Below are positions 1 through 8,174 of a stretch of 64,000 nucleotides of DNA, in pieces (positions within the stretch are counted from its first letter, which is position 1; each line of letters begins with the position of its first letter). The stretch is taken from the NCBI GenBank assembly GCA_963756745.1, contig CAVWOU010000009.1:62001-126000 (forward strand), in the 5' to 3' direction. The position numbers and the translations under genes were made by a program. A model generated the notes under the pieces. It saw only the letters and a program-made list of their open reading frames with translations. It was not told the origin of the DNA and did no database searches. The DNA is from DASPWW01 sp963756745 (GTDB taxonomy: Bacteria; Actinomycetota; Thermoleophilia; Solirubrobacterales; 70-9).

Positions 1-85
1 GAGCATCGAAGGTGCGAACGACGGCGGGGTCCTTGTAGCCGGGAGCCTCGTCCCCTCCTGCTGCTCGACTTCCAGGTTCTCCCAC
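1..85 (-). CDS. N-terminus of a divergent gene, possibly an Rv2578c-type radical SAM protein (partial)
   Basis: An open frame enters from the left edge on the minus strand and begins at a GTG near position 85. The 28 visible residues end in GYKDPAVVRTFDA, which resembles the N-terminal segment of actinobacterial Rv2578c-type radical SAM proteins (relatives of spore photoproduct lyase) ahead of their CxxxCxxC motif. That motif would lie outside the window, so the call rests on a short match from memory. A LexA-type box sits about 8 nt before the start, which would suit a DNA-damage gene. Confidence 0.35.
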   Translation of the reverse strand, partial: MGEPGSRAAGGDEAPGYKDPAVVRTFDA

Positions 86-92
86 CGCACCA

Positions 93-106
93 CGAACAGA
101 TGTTCG
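93..106. promoter_or_regulatory. Candidate LexA (SOS) box
   Basis: The palindrome CGAACAGATGTTCG fits the actinobacterial SOS-box form GAAC-N4-GTTC. It shares GAACAnATGTTCGCA with the site upstream of lexA near 19605. It lies immediately before the divergent leftward gene and about 85 nt before the preferred korA start, so the leftward gene is the more likely target. Confidence 0.6.
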
Positions 107-189
107 CACATCGGGGAGACGAACTACCCATGCGCCGCGACCCGGCCCGGCTGAGCCGACGGCGTGCGTACAATCGACGGCGGGATGCC

Positions 190-2025
190 GTGGGCAAGGC
201 AGTAGAAGAGAAGGAGCGGGTCGTCGTCCGCTTCGCCGGCGATTCGGGCGACGGAATGCAACTAGCCGGCAACCGCTTCTCCGCGGCCACGGCGCTGATC
301 GGCAACGACCTCGTCACGCTGCCCGACTTCCCCGCCGAGATCCGCGCGCCCGCGGGCAGCCTCGCCGGCGTGTCCGCGTTCCAGATCCATTTCGCCTCGC
401 GCGACATCCTCACCCCGGGCGGGCAGCCGAACGTGCTCGTGGCGATGAACCCGGCGGCGCTCAAGGTCAACCTCCCCGAGCTCGAGGGCGGCGGCATCGT
501 GCTCGTCAACGAGGACGGCTTCACCGACCCGAACCTGCGCAAGGCGAACTACGAGTCGAACCCGCTCGACGACGGGACTCTCGACGACTACCAGCTGTTC
601 CGCGTCCCGATGACCTCGATGACCGTGCGCGCGACCGAGGGGATCGACGGGATCACGTCGCGCGACGCGGCGCGCTCCAAGAACCTGTTCGCGCTCGGGC
701 TCGTGTCGTGGATGTACAGCAGGCCCACCGACGTCACCGTGAAGTGGGTGGAGGAGAAGTTCGCCGCCAAGCCCAAGGTCATGGAAGCGAACCTCGCGGC
801 ATTCAAGGCCGGCTACAACTTCGGTGAGACGGCGGAGCTGCTCCAGGTCCACTACGAGGTCAAGCCCGCGCCCGCCGATCCCGGCACCTACCGAGGCGTC
901 AACGGGACGACCGCGACGGCGCTCGGGCTGATCTCAGCGAGCGTGCGCAGCGGCCTCCCGCTGTTCCTCGCGAGCTATCCGATCACCCCCGCCTCCGAGC
1001 TCCTGCACGAGCTCTCGCGCCACAAGAAGTTCGGCGTCCGCGCGGTCCAGTCGGAGGACGAGATCGCGGCGGCGAACATGGCGCTCGGCGCGTCGTTCGG
1101 CGGCCATCTCGGCGTCAGCGTGACGAGCGGTCCCGGTATGGACCTGAAGGCCGAGACGATCGGGCTCGCGGTCGCGCTCGAGCTCCCGCTGCTGGTGATC
1201 GACGTCCAGCGCGCCGGGCCGTCGACCGGAATGCCGACGAAGACCGAGGCCGCCGACCTGCTGATGGCGATGCACGGCCGCCACGGCGAGTCGCCGCTGC
1301 CGATCGTCGCCGCCGCGTCGCCGGCGCAGTGCTTCGACGCGGCGCTCGAGGCGGTCCGCCTCGCGATCTCCTACCGCACGCCGGTGATCCTGCTCTCCGA
1401 CACCTTCCTCGCCAACTCCTCGGAGCCGTGGCGCGTCCCGGACGCCGCCGCCCTGCCCGAGATCGACCCGGGCTTCGCCACCGGACCCAACGACGGCGGC
1501 ACGTTCCTCCCCTACCTCCGCGACGAGCGGCTCGCGCGACCGTGGGCGCCGCCTGGAACCAAGGGCCTCCAGCACGTGATCGGAGGTCTCGAGAAGGAGG
1601 ACCGGACCGGGAACATCAACTACGAGGCCGACAACCACGCCCTCATGACGCGCCTGCGGGCCGAGAGGATCGCGGGGATCGCAGACGACATCGGCGAGCT
1701 CGCCCTCGACGACGAGGACGGCGCCGAGATGCTCGTCCTCGGGTGGGGCTCGACCTTCGGCGCGATCAAGGGAGCGGTGCGGCGAGTGCGGCGGCGCGGC
1801 CGCAAGGTCGCTCGCGCTCACCTCTACCACCTCAACCCGCTGCCCCGCAACACCGGCGAGGTGGTGCGGCGCTACCCGAAGGTCCTGATCCCCGAGACCA
1901 ACACGGGCCAGCTCTCCAAGATCATCCGCGCCGAGTTTCTCGTCGACGCGGAGAGCTACACCAAGGTCGAGGGGCTGCCGATCTTCGCCGAGGAGCTCGA
2001 CGACGCGATCATGGAGAAGCTGTGA
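190..2025 (+). CDS. korA: 2-oxoglutarate:ferredoxin oxidoreductase, fused gamma-alpha subunit
   Basis: Together with KorB this subunit would oxidatively decarboxylate 2-oxoglutarate to succinyl-CoA with ferredoxin as electron acceptor, in the cytoplasm. The N-terminal third (RFAGDSGDGMQLAGNRFS) is the gamma domain. The pyrimidine-binding alpha domain follows, with SYPITPASELLHELS and SEDEIAAANMALGASFGG, and the C-terminal transketolase-like part carries ETNTGQLSKIIRAEF. About 612 residues is normal for the fused form. The frame is open from 100, but similarity begins near VEEKERVVVRF, so GTG 190 is preferred; a TACAAT -10-like box at 169-174 would give a very short leader. The stop overlaps the korB start. 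Confidence 0.9.
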   Translation: MGKAVEEKERVVVRFAGDSGDGMQLAGNRFSAATALIGNDLVTLPDFPAEIRAPAGSLAGVSAFQIHFASRDILTPGGQPNVLVAMNPAALKVNLPELEGGGIVLVNEDGFTDPNLRKANYESNPLDDGTLDDYQLFRVPMTSMTVRATEGIDGITSRDAARSKNLFALGLVSWMYSRPTDVTVKWVEEKFAAKPKVMEANLAAFKAGYNFGETAELLQVHYEVKPAPADPGTYRGVNGTTATALGLISASVRSGLPLFLASYPITPASELLHELSRHKKFGVRAVQSEDEIAAANMALGASFGGHLGVSVTSGPGMDLKAETIGLAVALELPLLVIDVQRAGPSTGMPTKTEAADLLMAMHGRHGESPLPIVAAASPAQCFDAALEAVRLAISYRTPVILLSDTFLANSSEPWRVPDAAALPEIDPGFATGPNDGGTFLPYLRDERLARPWAPPGTKGLQHVIGGLEKEDRTGNINYEADNHALMTRLRAERIAGIADDIGELALDDEDGAEMLVLGWGSTFGAIKGAVRRVRRRGRKVARAHLYHLNPLPRNTGEVVRRYPKVLIPETNTGQLSKIIRAEFLVDAESYTKVEGLPIFAEELDDAIMEKL

Positions 2026-3074
2026 GCGAGGGCAACGGGACCGTGAAGATCGGTGCGGGCGGCAACGGCAGCCCGACGCTGACGAAGAAGGACTTCGCCT
2101 CGGACCAGGAGACGCGGTGGTGCCCGGGGTGCGGCGACTACGCGATCCTCGCGACCGTTCAGCAGTTCCTGCCCGAGATCGGCGTGCCGCCGGAGCGCAT
2201 CGTGTTCGTCGCCGGGATCGGCTGCGCGGGCCGGTTCGCGTACTACATGAACACCTACGGGGTTCACGGGATCCACGGGCGCGCACCGGCCCTCGCGACG
2301 GGGCTCGCGCTGGCGCGTCCCGACCTCTCGATCTGGGTCGTGAGCGGCGACGGCGACGCGCTGTCGATCGGCGGCAACCACCTGATCCACGCTCTGCGAC
2401 GCAACGTCCCGATCAAGATCCTGCTGTTCAACAACCAGATCTACGGCCTCACCAAGGGCCAGTACTCGCCGACGAGCGAGGAGGGCAAGGTCACCAAGTC
2501 GACCCCGTTCGGGTCCCAGGACCACCCCTTCAACCCGCTCGCGCTCGCGCTCGGCGCCGAGGCGACGTTCGTGGCCCGGACGGTGGACACCGACCGCGAT
2601 CACGAGACAGAGGTCCTGCGCGCCGCGGCCGAGCACCGGGGCTCGGCGTTCGTGGAGATCTACCAGAACTGCAACGTGTTCAACGACGGCGCGTTCGACG
2701 CCGTTCGCGCCAAGGGCCGCAAGGCGAACCAGATCCGGCTCGAGCATGGCAGGCCGATCCGGTTCGGATCCGACGAGGAGCGCGGGGTCGTCCGCGACCG
2801 CGACGGGCGCCTCGGCTTCGCCGATGTCGCGGACGCGGGCGAGGACGCGCTGCTCGTCCACGACGCGCACGACCCGAACCCCAGCCACGCGTTCGCCCTC
2901 GCCCACCTCGCCGAGCGACCCACCGGGCCTACGCCGATCGGCGTGTTCCGCGCCGTCGAGCGCCCGCTGTACGCCGAGGCGATGACGGAGGAGCTCGAGC
3001 AAACGCGCGACGGCCACGACGCCGGGGACCTCGACGCGCTGTTCCGCGCCGGGGACACCTGGACCGTCGAGTAA
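2022..3074 (+). CDS. korB: 2-oxoglutarate:ferredoxin oxidoreductase, beta subunit
   Basis: This is the thiamine-diphosphate and iron-sulfur subunit of the KorAB enzyme. CPGCGDY near the N-terminus and GIGCAGRF provide cluster cysteines. GDGDALSIGGNHL with LLFNNQIYGLTKGQ is the TPP/Mg-binding signature. The start is a GTG that overlaps the korA stop in a GTGA, indicating translational coupling. At 350 residues it is full length. The usual family tail is extended by about 60 residues rich in acidic and His residues after the QNCNVFND segment, which is common in actinobacterial forms. No separate ferredoxin gene is adjacent. Confidence 0.9.
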   Translation: MSEGNGTVKIGAGGNGSPTLTKKDFASDQETRWCPGCGDYAILATVQQFLPEIGVPPERIVFVAGIGCAGRFAYYMNTYGVHGIHGRAPALATGLALARPDLSIWVVSGDGDALSIGGNHLIHALRRNVPIKILLFNNQIYGLTKGQYSPTSEEGKVTKSTPFGSQDHPFNPLALALGAEATFVARTVDTDRDHETEVLRAAAEHRGSAFVEIYQNCNVFNDGAFDAVRAKGRKANQIRLEHGRPIRFGSDEERGVVRDRDGRLGFADVADAGEDALLVHDAHDPNPSHAFALAHLAERPTGPTPIGVFRAVERPLYAEAMTEELEQTRDGHDAGDLDALFRAGDTWTVE

Positions 3075-3084
3075 CTCCGAGCAG

Positions 3085-3537
3085 CTACTCGACGTCGGGA
3101 TCGATCACCGGAAGGCCCGACTCCGGGTCGATGCGGCGGTGCAGCGCGGCGGGCGAATCAGTGATGAAGACCTCCGCCGTCGGGCGAACCTCAGCCTCGA
3201 TCAGGTGACCCGCGACCGCCGAGCCGTCGCGCCGCGAGAGCACGCAATGCACGTGGAGATGGGGGTCTCCCTCGCCCCCCTCGGGTCGCGTGATCCGCCC
3301 GTTCAGGGACGCCATCTCGAGCTGCTCCTCGAGCGGGATGTGGACGTAATCCCTTCTCGCGGGATCGAAGTAGGCGAGCCTCGCCGACGCGAGCGCGCCG
3401 ATTGCCGTGAACTCGCTCGCCGCGAGCCGTTGTTCGGCGGCGAATCGGGTGATCGACTCGATCAGCGGATCGCCGGTGTCCAGCGCGACCACGAAGGTGC
3501 GGGTGCCGTGATTGTCCGAGAGCATCCGGGAGCGCAC
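3085..3537 (-). CDS. PPC-domain (DUF296) protein
   Basis: A 150-residue protein made almost entirely of a plants-and-prokaryotes-conserved (PPC/DUF296) domain. The conserved metal-binding core HLHVHCVLS is present at about residues 92-100, followed by VAGHLIEAEVRPTAEVFI. Members form trimers and some carry AT-hooks; no AT-hook is visible here, so DNA binding is not shown. It converges on korB with only about 10 nt between stops, so both genes must terminate within this gap. The function in bacteria is unknown. Confidence 0.8.
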   Translation of the reverse strand: MRSRMLSDNHGTRTFVVALDTGDPLIESITRFAAEQRLAASEFTAIGALASARLAYFDPARRDYVHIPLEEQLEMASLNGRITRPEGGEGDPHLHVHCVLSRRDGSAVAGHLIEAEVRPTAEVFITDSPAALHRRIDPESGLPVIDPDVE

Positions 3538-3578
3538 CAGCGCGTGATCCTATTCGACCCCGAGAGAGGCTTGATCGC

Positions 3579-4124
3579 TCAATCGGCGAAGTACTTCCCG
3601 GCCAGAAGCTCGATCGTTCCCTTCGTCCGGACGGTCGCCGAGCCGACGAGCTTCTCGATTCCCTTCATGCCCAGCTCCGAGTCTCGAATCCCACCGCTCG
3701 GTAGCCAGTAGAGCTCGCGATCGCCGAACGCGAGCCTGTCCGCATCCGTCGCCGCCGCCAACACCTGGTTCCGCGTCGATGCCGTGGGCTTCGCGTCGAG
3801 CAGCGCGACCTGGAGCTTGCCGCCAGCGCCCTCCACGAGCTCGGGTGCGAACGGCTGATTCTCGGCGATCGCTCGAAGCTCGCTCGCCGAGCGCAGGAAG
3901 ACAGCCACCTCGTACCCGAGCGCTTCCGCCAATCCCCGCTCGATTCGCTTGCCGACCTTCGCCGCCGTCTCACGGCCTGCGCCGAAGACGACGTTGCCGC
4001 TGGTCCGAAACGTGTCCACGTTGGAGAAGCCCATCTCCGCGAACAGCGAGCGGAGCTCGGCGCTGGACACGCGACGATTGCGCCCGAGGTTGATTCCGCG
4101 GAGAAATGCGGCGTGGCTCGGCAT
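3579..4124 (-). CDS. DUF1697 family protein
   Basis: A cytoplasmic protein of 181 residues that matches the DUF1697 family over its full length: the N-terminal HAAFLRGINLGRNRRV, the central DTFRTSGNVVF and the C-terminal TVRTKGTIELLAGKYF segments are characteristic. The family's biochemical role is unknown. It is the second gene in a minus-strand series (VOC protein, this gene, PPC protein) with short gaps, compatible with one transcript. Confidence 0.85.
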   Translation of the reverse strand: MPSHAAFLRGINLGRNRRVSSAELRSLFAEMGFSNVDTFRTSGNVVFGAGRETAAKVGKRIERGLAEALGYEVAVFLRSASELRAIAENQPFAPELVEGAGGKLQVALLDAKPTASTRNQVLAAATDADRLAFGDRELYWLPSGGIRDSELGMKGIEKLVGSATVRTKGTIELLAGKYFAD

Positions 4125-4141
4125 CGCGGAGGGCCCGCCCC

Positions 4142-4918
4142 CTAGGGATCAAGCGGCCCGTCGAAGAGGCCGAATGCTGCGCCCTGGGGGTCCGTCACGA
4201 CCGAGACCCGCCCGCCGGCGGCGACCTCGAGCGGGTCGACGACCACCTGACCGCCGAGCTCGGTCACGCGCGCATCGGACCCCTGGAGGTCGGCGGTCGC
4301 GAAGTAAACGAGCCAGTTCGGAGGCACGCCTCGCTCGTCGGCGCCCTGGAGGTACAGGCTGCCGTTCTCGGTCTCGCGGTTGCGGATCCTGTGCCGGCTC
4401 TCCACGCCCGGAACCTCCTCGAAGCTCCACCCGAACAGCTCGCCGTAGAAGGCCATGGCCGCGTCCAAGTCGGTGGTCCCGAGGTCATTCCAGCACGCGG
4501 CTCCCGGCGCGTTGACGAGCTCCGCGCCGATCATGCCGCGCGGCTCCCACAGCGCGACGCCGGCGCCGGCCGGATCGGCGATCACCGCCATCCGACCGAT
4601 CTGGGCGACGTCCTGCGCCTGCATCAGTACCGACCCTCCGAGCTCGGTGGCCTTCGCCACCGACGCGTCCACGTCCTGGACCGTGACGTACGAGTTCCAA
4701 TGCGGCGGAACCCCCGCGCCGCGGCCGGCGCCCTCGAAGCACCCGGCGACGTGCTTGCCGTCGAGACGGAAGATCGTGTAGGTGCCTCCCGCGCCGTCCA
4801 TGTCCTCGGACTGCCACCCGAACAGCCCACCGTAGAAGGACTTTGCGGCGTCGGAATCGGACGTCGCGAGGTCCACCGACGAGAACGTCCCGGGCGCGTG
4901 GCTAGTCCTCTCACCCAT
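4142..4918 (-). CDS. Two-domain VOC (glyoxalase/bleomycin-resistance fold) protein
   Basis: The 258 residues contain two tandem VOC modules, roughly 8-125 and 135-255. Each shows the beta-alpha-beta-beta-beta pattern, with FSSVDLATSDSDAAKSFYGGLFGW opening the first and WNDLGTTDLDAAMAFYGELFGW the second. Such two-module proteins of actinobacteria are often annotated as 27-kDa antigen CFP30B-like or hydroxylases, but no substrate can be inferred. The C-terminal DPQGAAFGLFDG is typical. It lies 18 nt upstream of the DUF1697 gene in the same orientation. The start is ATG 4918, preceded by an AGGAGG-like site. Confidence 0.85.
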   Translation of the reverse strand: MGERTSHAPGTFSSVDLATSDSDAAKSFYGGLFGWQSEDMDGAGGTYTIFRLDGKHVAGCFEGAGRGAGVPPHWNSYVTVQDVDASVAKATELGGSVLMQAQDVAQIGRMAVIADPAGAGVALWEPRGMIGAELVNAPGAACWNDLGTTDLDAAMAFYGELFGWSFEEVPGVESRHRIRNRETENGSLYLQGADERGVPPNWLVYFATADLQGSDARVTELGGQVVVDPLEVAAGGRVSVVTDPQGAAFGLFDGPLDP

Positions 4919-4973
4919 ATTCGACCTCCTGGCTCGGTGCGGACCGTTTGCGAGGTCAGCCTATTGACCGGGG

Positions 4974-5969
4974 CTATGCGTCGCGCTCACCGAGCTCGAC
5001 CGGGACGATCCGGAGCTCGAGCTCGGAGCCCGTCCGCCAGATCCTGGCGCTCAGCTCGGTACCGATCACCTCGGCGACCATCATCCGTTGAAGGTCGGCG
5101 GCGCTCTCCACCGCTTGACCGTCGACCTCCACGATCAGATCACCCTCGCGGACGCCCGCCCGGTCGGCCGGGCTCCCAGAGACGACCTCGACGACCTCGA
5201 CGCCGATCCGGCGCTCGAACAGCTTTCGCGCGCGGGGTGGCAGCGGGCGCGGGCCGCCGGCGATGCCGAGGTACGCTCGGCGGACGCGGCCTTCGGTCAT
5301 CAGCTCGCCGATGATCTTCCGCGTCGCGGCGTTGATCGGGACCGCGAGGCCGAGGCCGACCCCGGCGACCGCGGTGTTGACGCCAACGACGTTTCCGCGC
5401 GCGTCCGCCAGCGCGCCGCCGGAGTTGCCGGGGTTGAGCGCGGCGTCGGTCTGGATCACGTTGTCGATGATCCGGACGCGCCTTCCCGCCTGGGTCGGCA
5501 GCGCGCGACCGAGCGCCGACACGACGCCCGCGGTGATCGAGCCCTCGAGCCCGTGGGGATTGCCGATCGCTACGACGAGCTGGCCCACGCGCAGCGCGTC
5601 GGCGTCGCCGAGCTCCGCCGGCGGCAGGCCGCCGTCTTCGGTTCGGACGATCGCGAGGTCGGAAAGCGCGTCGCGGCCGACGACGCTGAAGCGCAGCTCG
5701 CGCCCGTCGGTGAACGCCGCGCGTCCGTCACCCTGCCGGCCCGAGACGACGTGCGCGGAGGTGAGGACGAATCCGTCGTGGGTAAGCACCACGCCGCTCC
5801 CGGCGCCGGCGGGCATGCGCCCACCGCGGGTCCGGCGCTGGACCCTGAGGCTGGCCACGGCCGGTGAGAGCCGCTCGGCGACGCCGACGACGCTTCGCGA
5901 GTAGGCGTCCATCGCCTCCGTCTCGGCGTCCTGGGCGGTGATCGGTATCTCAGTCTTCGCAACGCTCAT
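4974..5969 (-). CDS. HtrA-like S1C serine protease with PDZ domain
   Basis: A trypsin-like serine protease of 331 residues. The triad residues are visible as His in TSAHVV (about residue 73), Asp in DLAIVRTE and Ser in PGNSGGALAD. A PDZ domain occupies about 225-320, with GVREGDLIVEVDG as the carboxylate-binding neighbourhood. There is no signal peptide or membrane anchor, unlike most HtrA/DegP proteins, so it probably acts in the cytoplasm unless exported by other means. The ATG start overlaps the stop of the preceding protease gene in an ATGA, so the two are co-translated. Confidence 0.88.
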   Translation of the reverse strand: MSVAKTEIPITAQDAETEAMDAYSRSVVGVAERLSPAVASLRVQRRTRGGRMPAGAGSGVVLTHDGFVLTSAHVVSGRQGDGRAAFTDGRELRFSVVGRDALSDLAIVRTEDGGLPPAELGDADALRVGQLVVAIGNPHGLEGSITAGVVSALGRALPTQAGRRVRIIDNVIQTDAALNPGNSGGALADARGNVVGVNTAVAGVGLGLAVPINAATRKIIGELMTEGRVRRAYLGIAGGPRPLPPRARKLFERRIGVEVVEVVSGSPADRAGVREGDLIVEVDGQAVESAADLQRMMVAEVIGTELSARIWRTGSELELRIVPVELGERDA

Positions 5970-6868
5970 GCGGCGCTCCTCTCGAATTCCACCTTCACCT
6001 CACGCTCGTCCGTCCCCCGGACGAGCGTCAGCTCGAGCCCTCCGTTCCCCGCTGCCTCGTCGACCGCGCGGTGGAGGGCGTCGACGCCGTCCACTTCGCG
6101 ACCGGACGCGGCCACGATCAGGTCCCCGCGCTCGATGCCGGACTCCGCGGCGGGGCTCCCGTCCTCGACCGCGCGCACCAGGACCCCTTCACGCTCCGGA
6201 AGCCCCACGGCCCGCCGCATGCGGCGGGCGATGCGGGGCGGGGCGACGGCGAGACCCAGGCGCGGGCGCGCCGGCTCCTCGCCGCGCTGCAGCCGCTCGA
6301 CGGCCTCGCGGAGGCCGCCGGCGACGCTGACCGCGATGATCAGCCCGCCGTCGAGGCGCAGCAGGTTCACCCCGAGTAGGCGTCCATCGGCGTCGAGCAG
6401 CGGGCCCCCGGCCGAGCCCCGGGGCAGTGGCGCGGTGTGCTCGAGCGCGCCCGACACGCGGCGGCCGCGGTGGCCGCGAAAGCTTCTGTCGGCCGCGGCG
6501 ACGAACCCGAGCGTCGCCCGGAGCCCCCGTCCGCCGGGGTTGCCAAGAGCGATGACGGGGGAACCCACGTTGGCGGCGGACGCGGACCACTCGAGCGGCT
6601 TGACGTCACCCGTGTCGACCGAGAGCACCGCGAGGTCGAGATCGCGATCGGCCGCGACCGAGTCCGCGGACTCCTCGCGGCCGTCGGCGAAGGTCACGGT
6701 GACCTCGTCGGCGGCGCGATGCGCGGCTGTGAGCACGCGATCCTCGCCGACAACGACGCCGGTGCCGACCCGCCATCCGCGCCCGACCCCGACGACGGCC
6801 GGGCCTTGCTCGCTGACGATGCGGTCGAGTGTGGACTGGATCTCGGTGAGTGCGGCGACTGCGTTCAA
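5966..6868 (-). CDS. Second HtrA-like S1C protease with PDZ domain
   Basis: A divergent paralogue of the next gene, first in a two-gene operon. His in LTAAHRAAD, Asp in DLDLAVLSVD and Ser in PRGSAGGPLLD preserve the triad, although the oxyanion loop reads GSAGGP rather than GNSGGP. A PDZ domain follows from about residue 210 with GIERGDLIVAASGR. The frame is open to 6901, but a TTG at 6868 is preceded by AGGAGG at a suitable distance, so that start is chosen. No export signal is visible. Transcription diverges from an HxlR regulator across a short gap with a palindrome. Confidence 0.8.
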   Translation of the reverse strand: MNAVAALTEIQSTLDRIVSEQGPAVVGVGRGWRVGTGVVVGEDRVLTAAHRAADEVTVTFADGREESADSVAADRDLDLAVLSVDTGDVKPLEWSASAANVGSPVIALGNPGGRGLRATLGFVAAADRSFRGHRGRRVSGALEHTAPLPRGSAGGPLLDADGRLLGVNLLRLDGGLIIAVSVAGGLREAVERLQRGEEPARPRLGLAVAPPRIARRMRRAVGLPEREGVLVRAVEDGSPAAESGIERGDLIVAASGREVDGVDALHRAVDEAAGNGGLELTLVRGTDEREVKVEFERSAA

Positions 6869-6888
6869 GGGGGCCCTCCTGAGGTTAC

Positions 6889-6903
6889 TTGCAGATTGCA
6901 AGC
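6889..6903. promoter_or_regulatory. Palindromic operator candidate between protease operon and HxlR gene
   Basis: The sequence CTTGCAGATTGCAAG is a perfect inverted repeat with a 3-nt spacer. It lies between the divergent protease pair and the HxlR regulator, next to an AT-rich stretch (TATTCTATCAT) that could serve as a -10 region for the regulator gene. Autoregulation and control of the proteases by the HxlR protein are inferred from position only. Confidence 0.5.
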
Positions 6904-6924
6904 GAGTATTCTATCATTCCCCGC

Positions 6925-7374
6925 ATGGCTACCCGATCGCCTGAGCACTCAGCAGCATCCCCCACGGGCTCATCGCTCGCCGATGCGCTCGCATCGGTGG
7001 GCGATCGGTGGACGCTTCTGATCGTCGCCACCTTGCTCGACGGCCCGCGCCGCTTCGGCGAGCTTCAGAAGGAGCTCGACGGGATCGCCCCCAACGTGCT
7101 CAGCTCGCGGCTGCGGCAGCTCGAGGCCGAGGGCCTGGTCGTCACCGAGCCGTACTCCGAACGTCCCCCCCGCTTCGTGTACGAGCTGACCGAGCCCGGC
7201 CGCGCCCTGTCCGCCCCGCTGCGCCTCCTCGCTCACTGGGGAGCGCGGCATCGCGGAGGGACGGACCAGCCCGTGCACGCCGCGTGCGGAAGCCCGCTCG
7301 ACGCGACGTGGTACTGCCCCACGTGCCGCGAGCCGGTCGCCGACGAGGACGCCGGCGAGCTGCACTACGCCTGA
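6925..7374 (+). CDS. HxlR-family transcriptional regulator with C-terminal zinc ribbon
   Basis: A winged-helix regulator of 149 residues. GDRWTLLIVATLLDGPRRFGEL is the HxlR-type start of the fold and GIAPNVLSSRLRQLEAEGLV is the recognition-helix region. The C-terminus adds a zinc ribbon with Cys pairs in ACGSPL and YCPTCREP, a feature of one actinobacterial subgroup. The start at ATG 6925 is chosen because the upstream extension to 6889 runs through the operator palindrome. It probably controls itself and the divergent protease operon. Confidence 0.85.
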   Translation: MATRSPEHSAASPTGSSLADALASVGDRWTLLIVATLLDGPRRFGELQKELDGIAPNVLSSRLRQLEAEGLVVTEPYSERPPRFVYELTEPGRALSAPLRLLAHWGARHRGGTDQPVHAACGSPLDATWYCPTCREPVADEDAGELHYA

Positions 7375-7403
7375 CGGGCCCGCGCCTGGTATCCACCTGC
7401 GGG

Positions 7404-8174
7404 ATGCACGACCACAGGACCGTGTTCGGCACGATCGAGCGCGATTATTGGGCCGAGGCCGCGGGCTTGAAGCCCGACGAGCGTGCGCTGATCGAGCGCT
7501 ACCTCGATCGCGACGCGAGCACGCTCGAGGCCGGTACCGGCGGGGGTCGAATCCTGGGCGAGATGCGGGAGCTCGGATTCACCTCGCTCGCCGGGTTCGA
7601 CTTCGTCCCCGAGCTGATCGCAGAGGCTCGCCGCAACGAACCGAGCGGGGAGATCGGGTTCGACGTCCAGGACGCGACCCGGCTCGCCTACCCGGACGCG
7701 AGCTTCGACCAGGTGATGTACCTCCAGCAGCTCCTGTCGTCGATCGAGGACGCCGGGGATCGCGGCCGAGTCCTCGCCGAGGCGTTCCGGATCCTGAAGC
7801 CCGGTGGGATGGCGCTGTTCTCCGTCCTCCCGTTCGAGGTGCGGGCGAGCAGCGCCCGCCACCGTCCCTACCTGCTCTACCTGCGCGCGCTTCGGCGCCT
7901 GCGGGGCGCGTCGCGCCCCGATCAGCTGCTGCCGCGGCTGAGGATGCGCGGGCGACCCAGCGCCGGGGCGCTGCGCGACGCCGGCCCGTACGTGTACTGG
8001 TACCGCGCCGAGGAGATCGAGGCCGAGCTCGCCGCCACCGGGTTCGAGATCGTGGCGATCGGCACCACTCCGCAGGCGGTGAGCGGCGAGATGCGGGCGG
8101 CGGCGGCGGCGCTGGACGCCGGCGCGCTGGCGGGCACTCTCTACGTTGCCTGCCGCAAGCCGGCGAACGTCTAG
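7404..8174 (+). CDS. Class I SAM-dependent methyltransferase
   Basis: A methyltransferase of 256 residues with motif I as LEAGTGGGRILGEM, the acidic motif II region VQDATRLAYPDASFDQV and the post-motif FRILKPGGMALFSVL. The substrate is unknown. The ATG at 7404 follows a GGG-rich weak ribosome-binding site 30 nt after the HxlR stop, so the two could be co-transcribed. The stop overlaps, by about 4 nt, the stop of the convergent aldo/keto reductase gene. Confidence 0.85.
   Translation: MHDHRTVFGTIERDYWAEAAGLKPDERALIERYLDRDASTLEAGTGGGRILGEMRELGFTSLAGFDFVPELIAEARRNEPSGEIGFDVQDATRLAYPDASFDQVMYLQQLLSSIEDAGDRGRVLAEAFRILKPGGMALFSVLPFEVRASSARHRPYLLYLRALRRLRGASRPDQLLPRLRMRGRPSAGALRDAGPYVYWYRAEEIEAELAATGFEIVAIGTTPQAVSGEMRAAAAALDAGALAGTLYVACRKPANV

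Noticed and set aside
100..189. korA start at ATG 100
   Set aside because: The extra 30 residues are Arg-rich with no family similarity and would cover the -10-like TACAAT at 169; GTG 190 is preferred.
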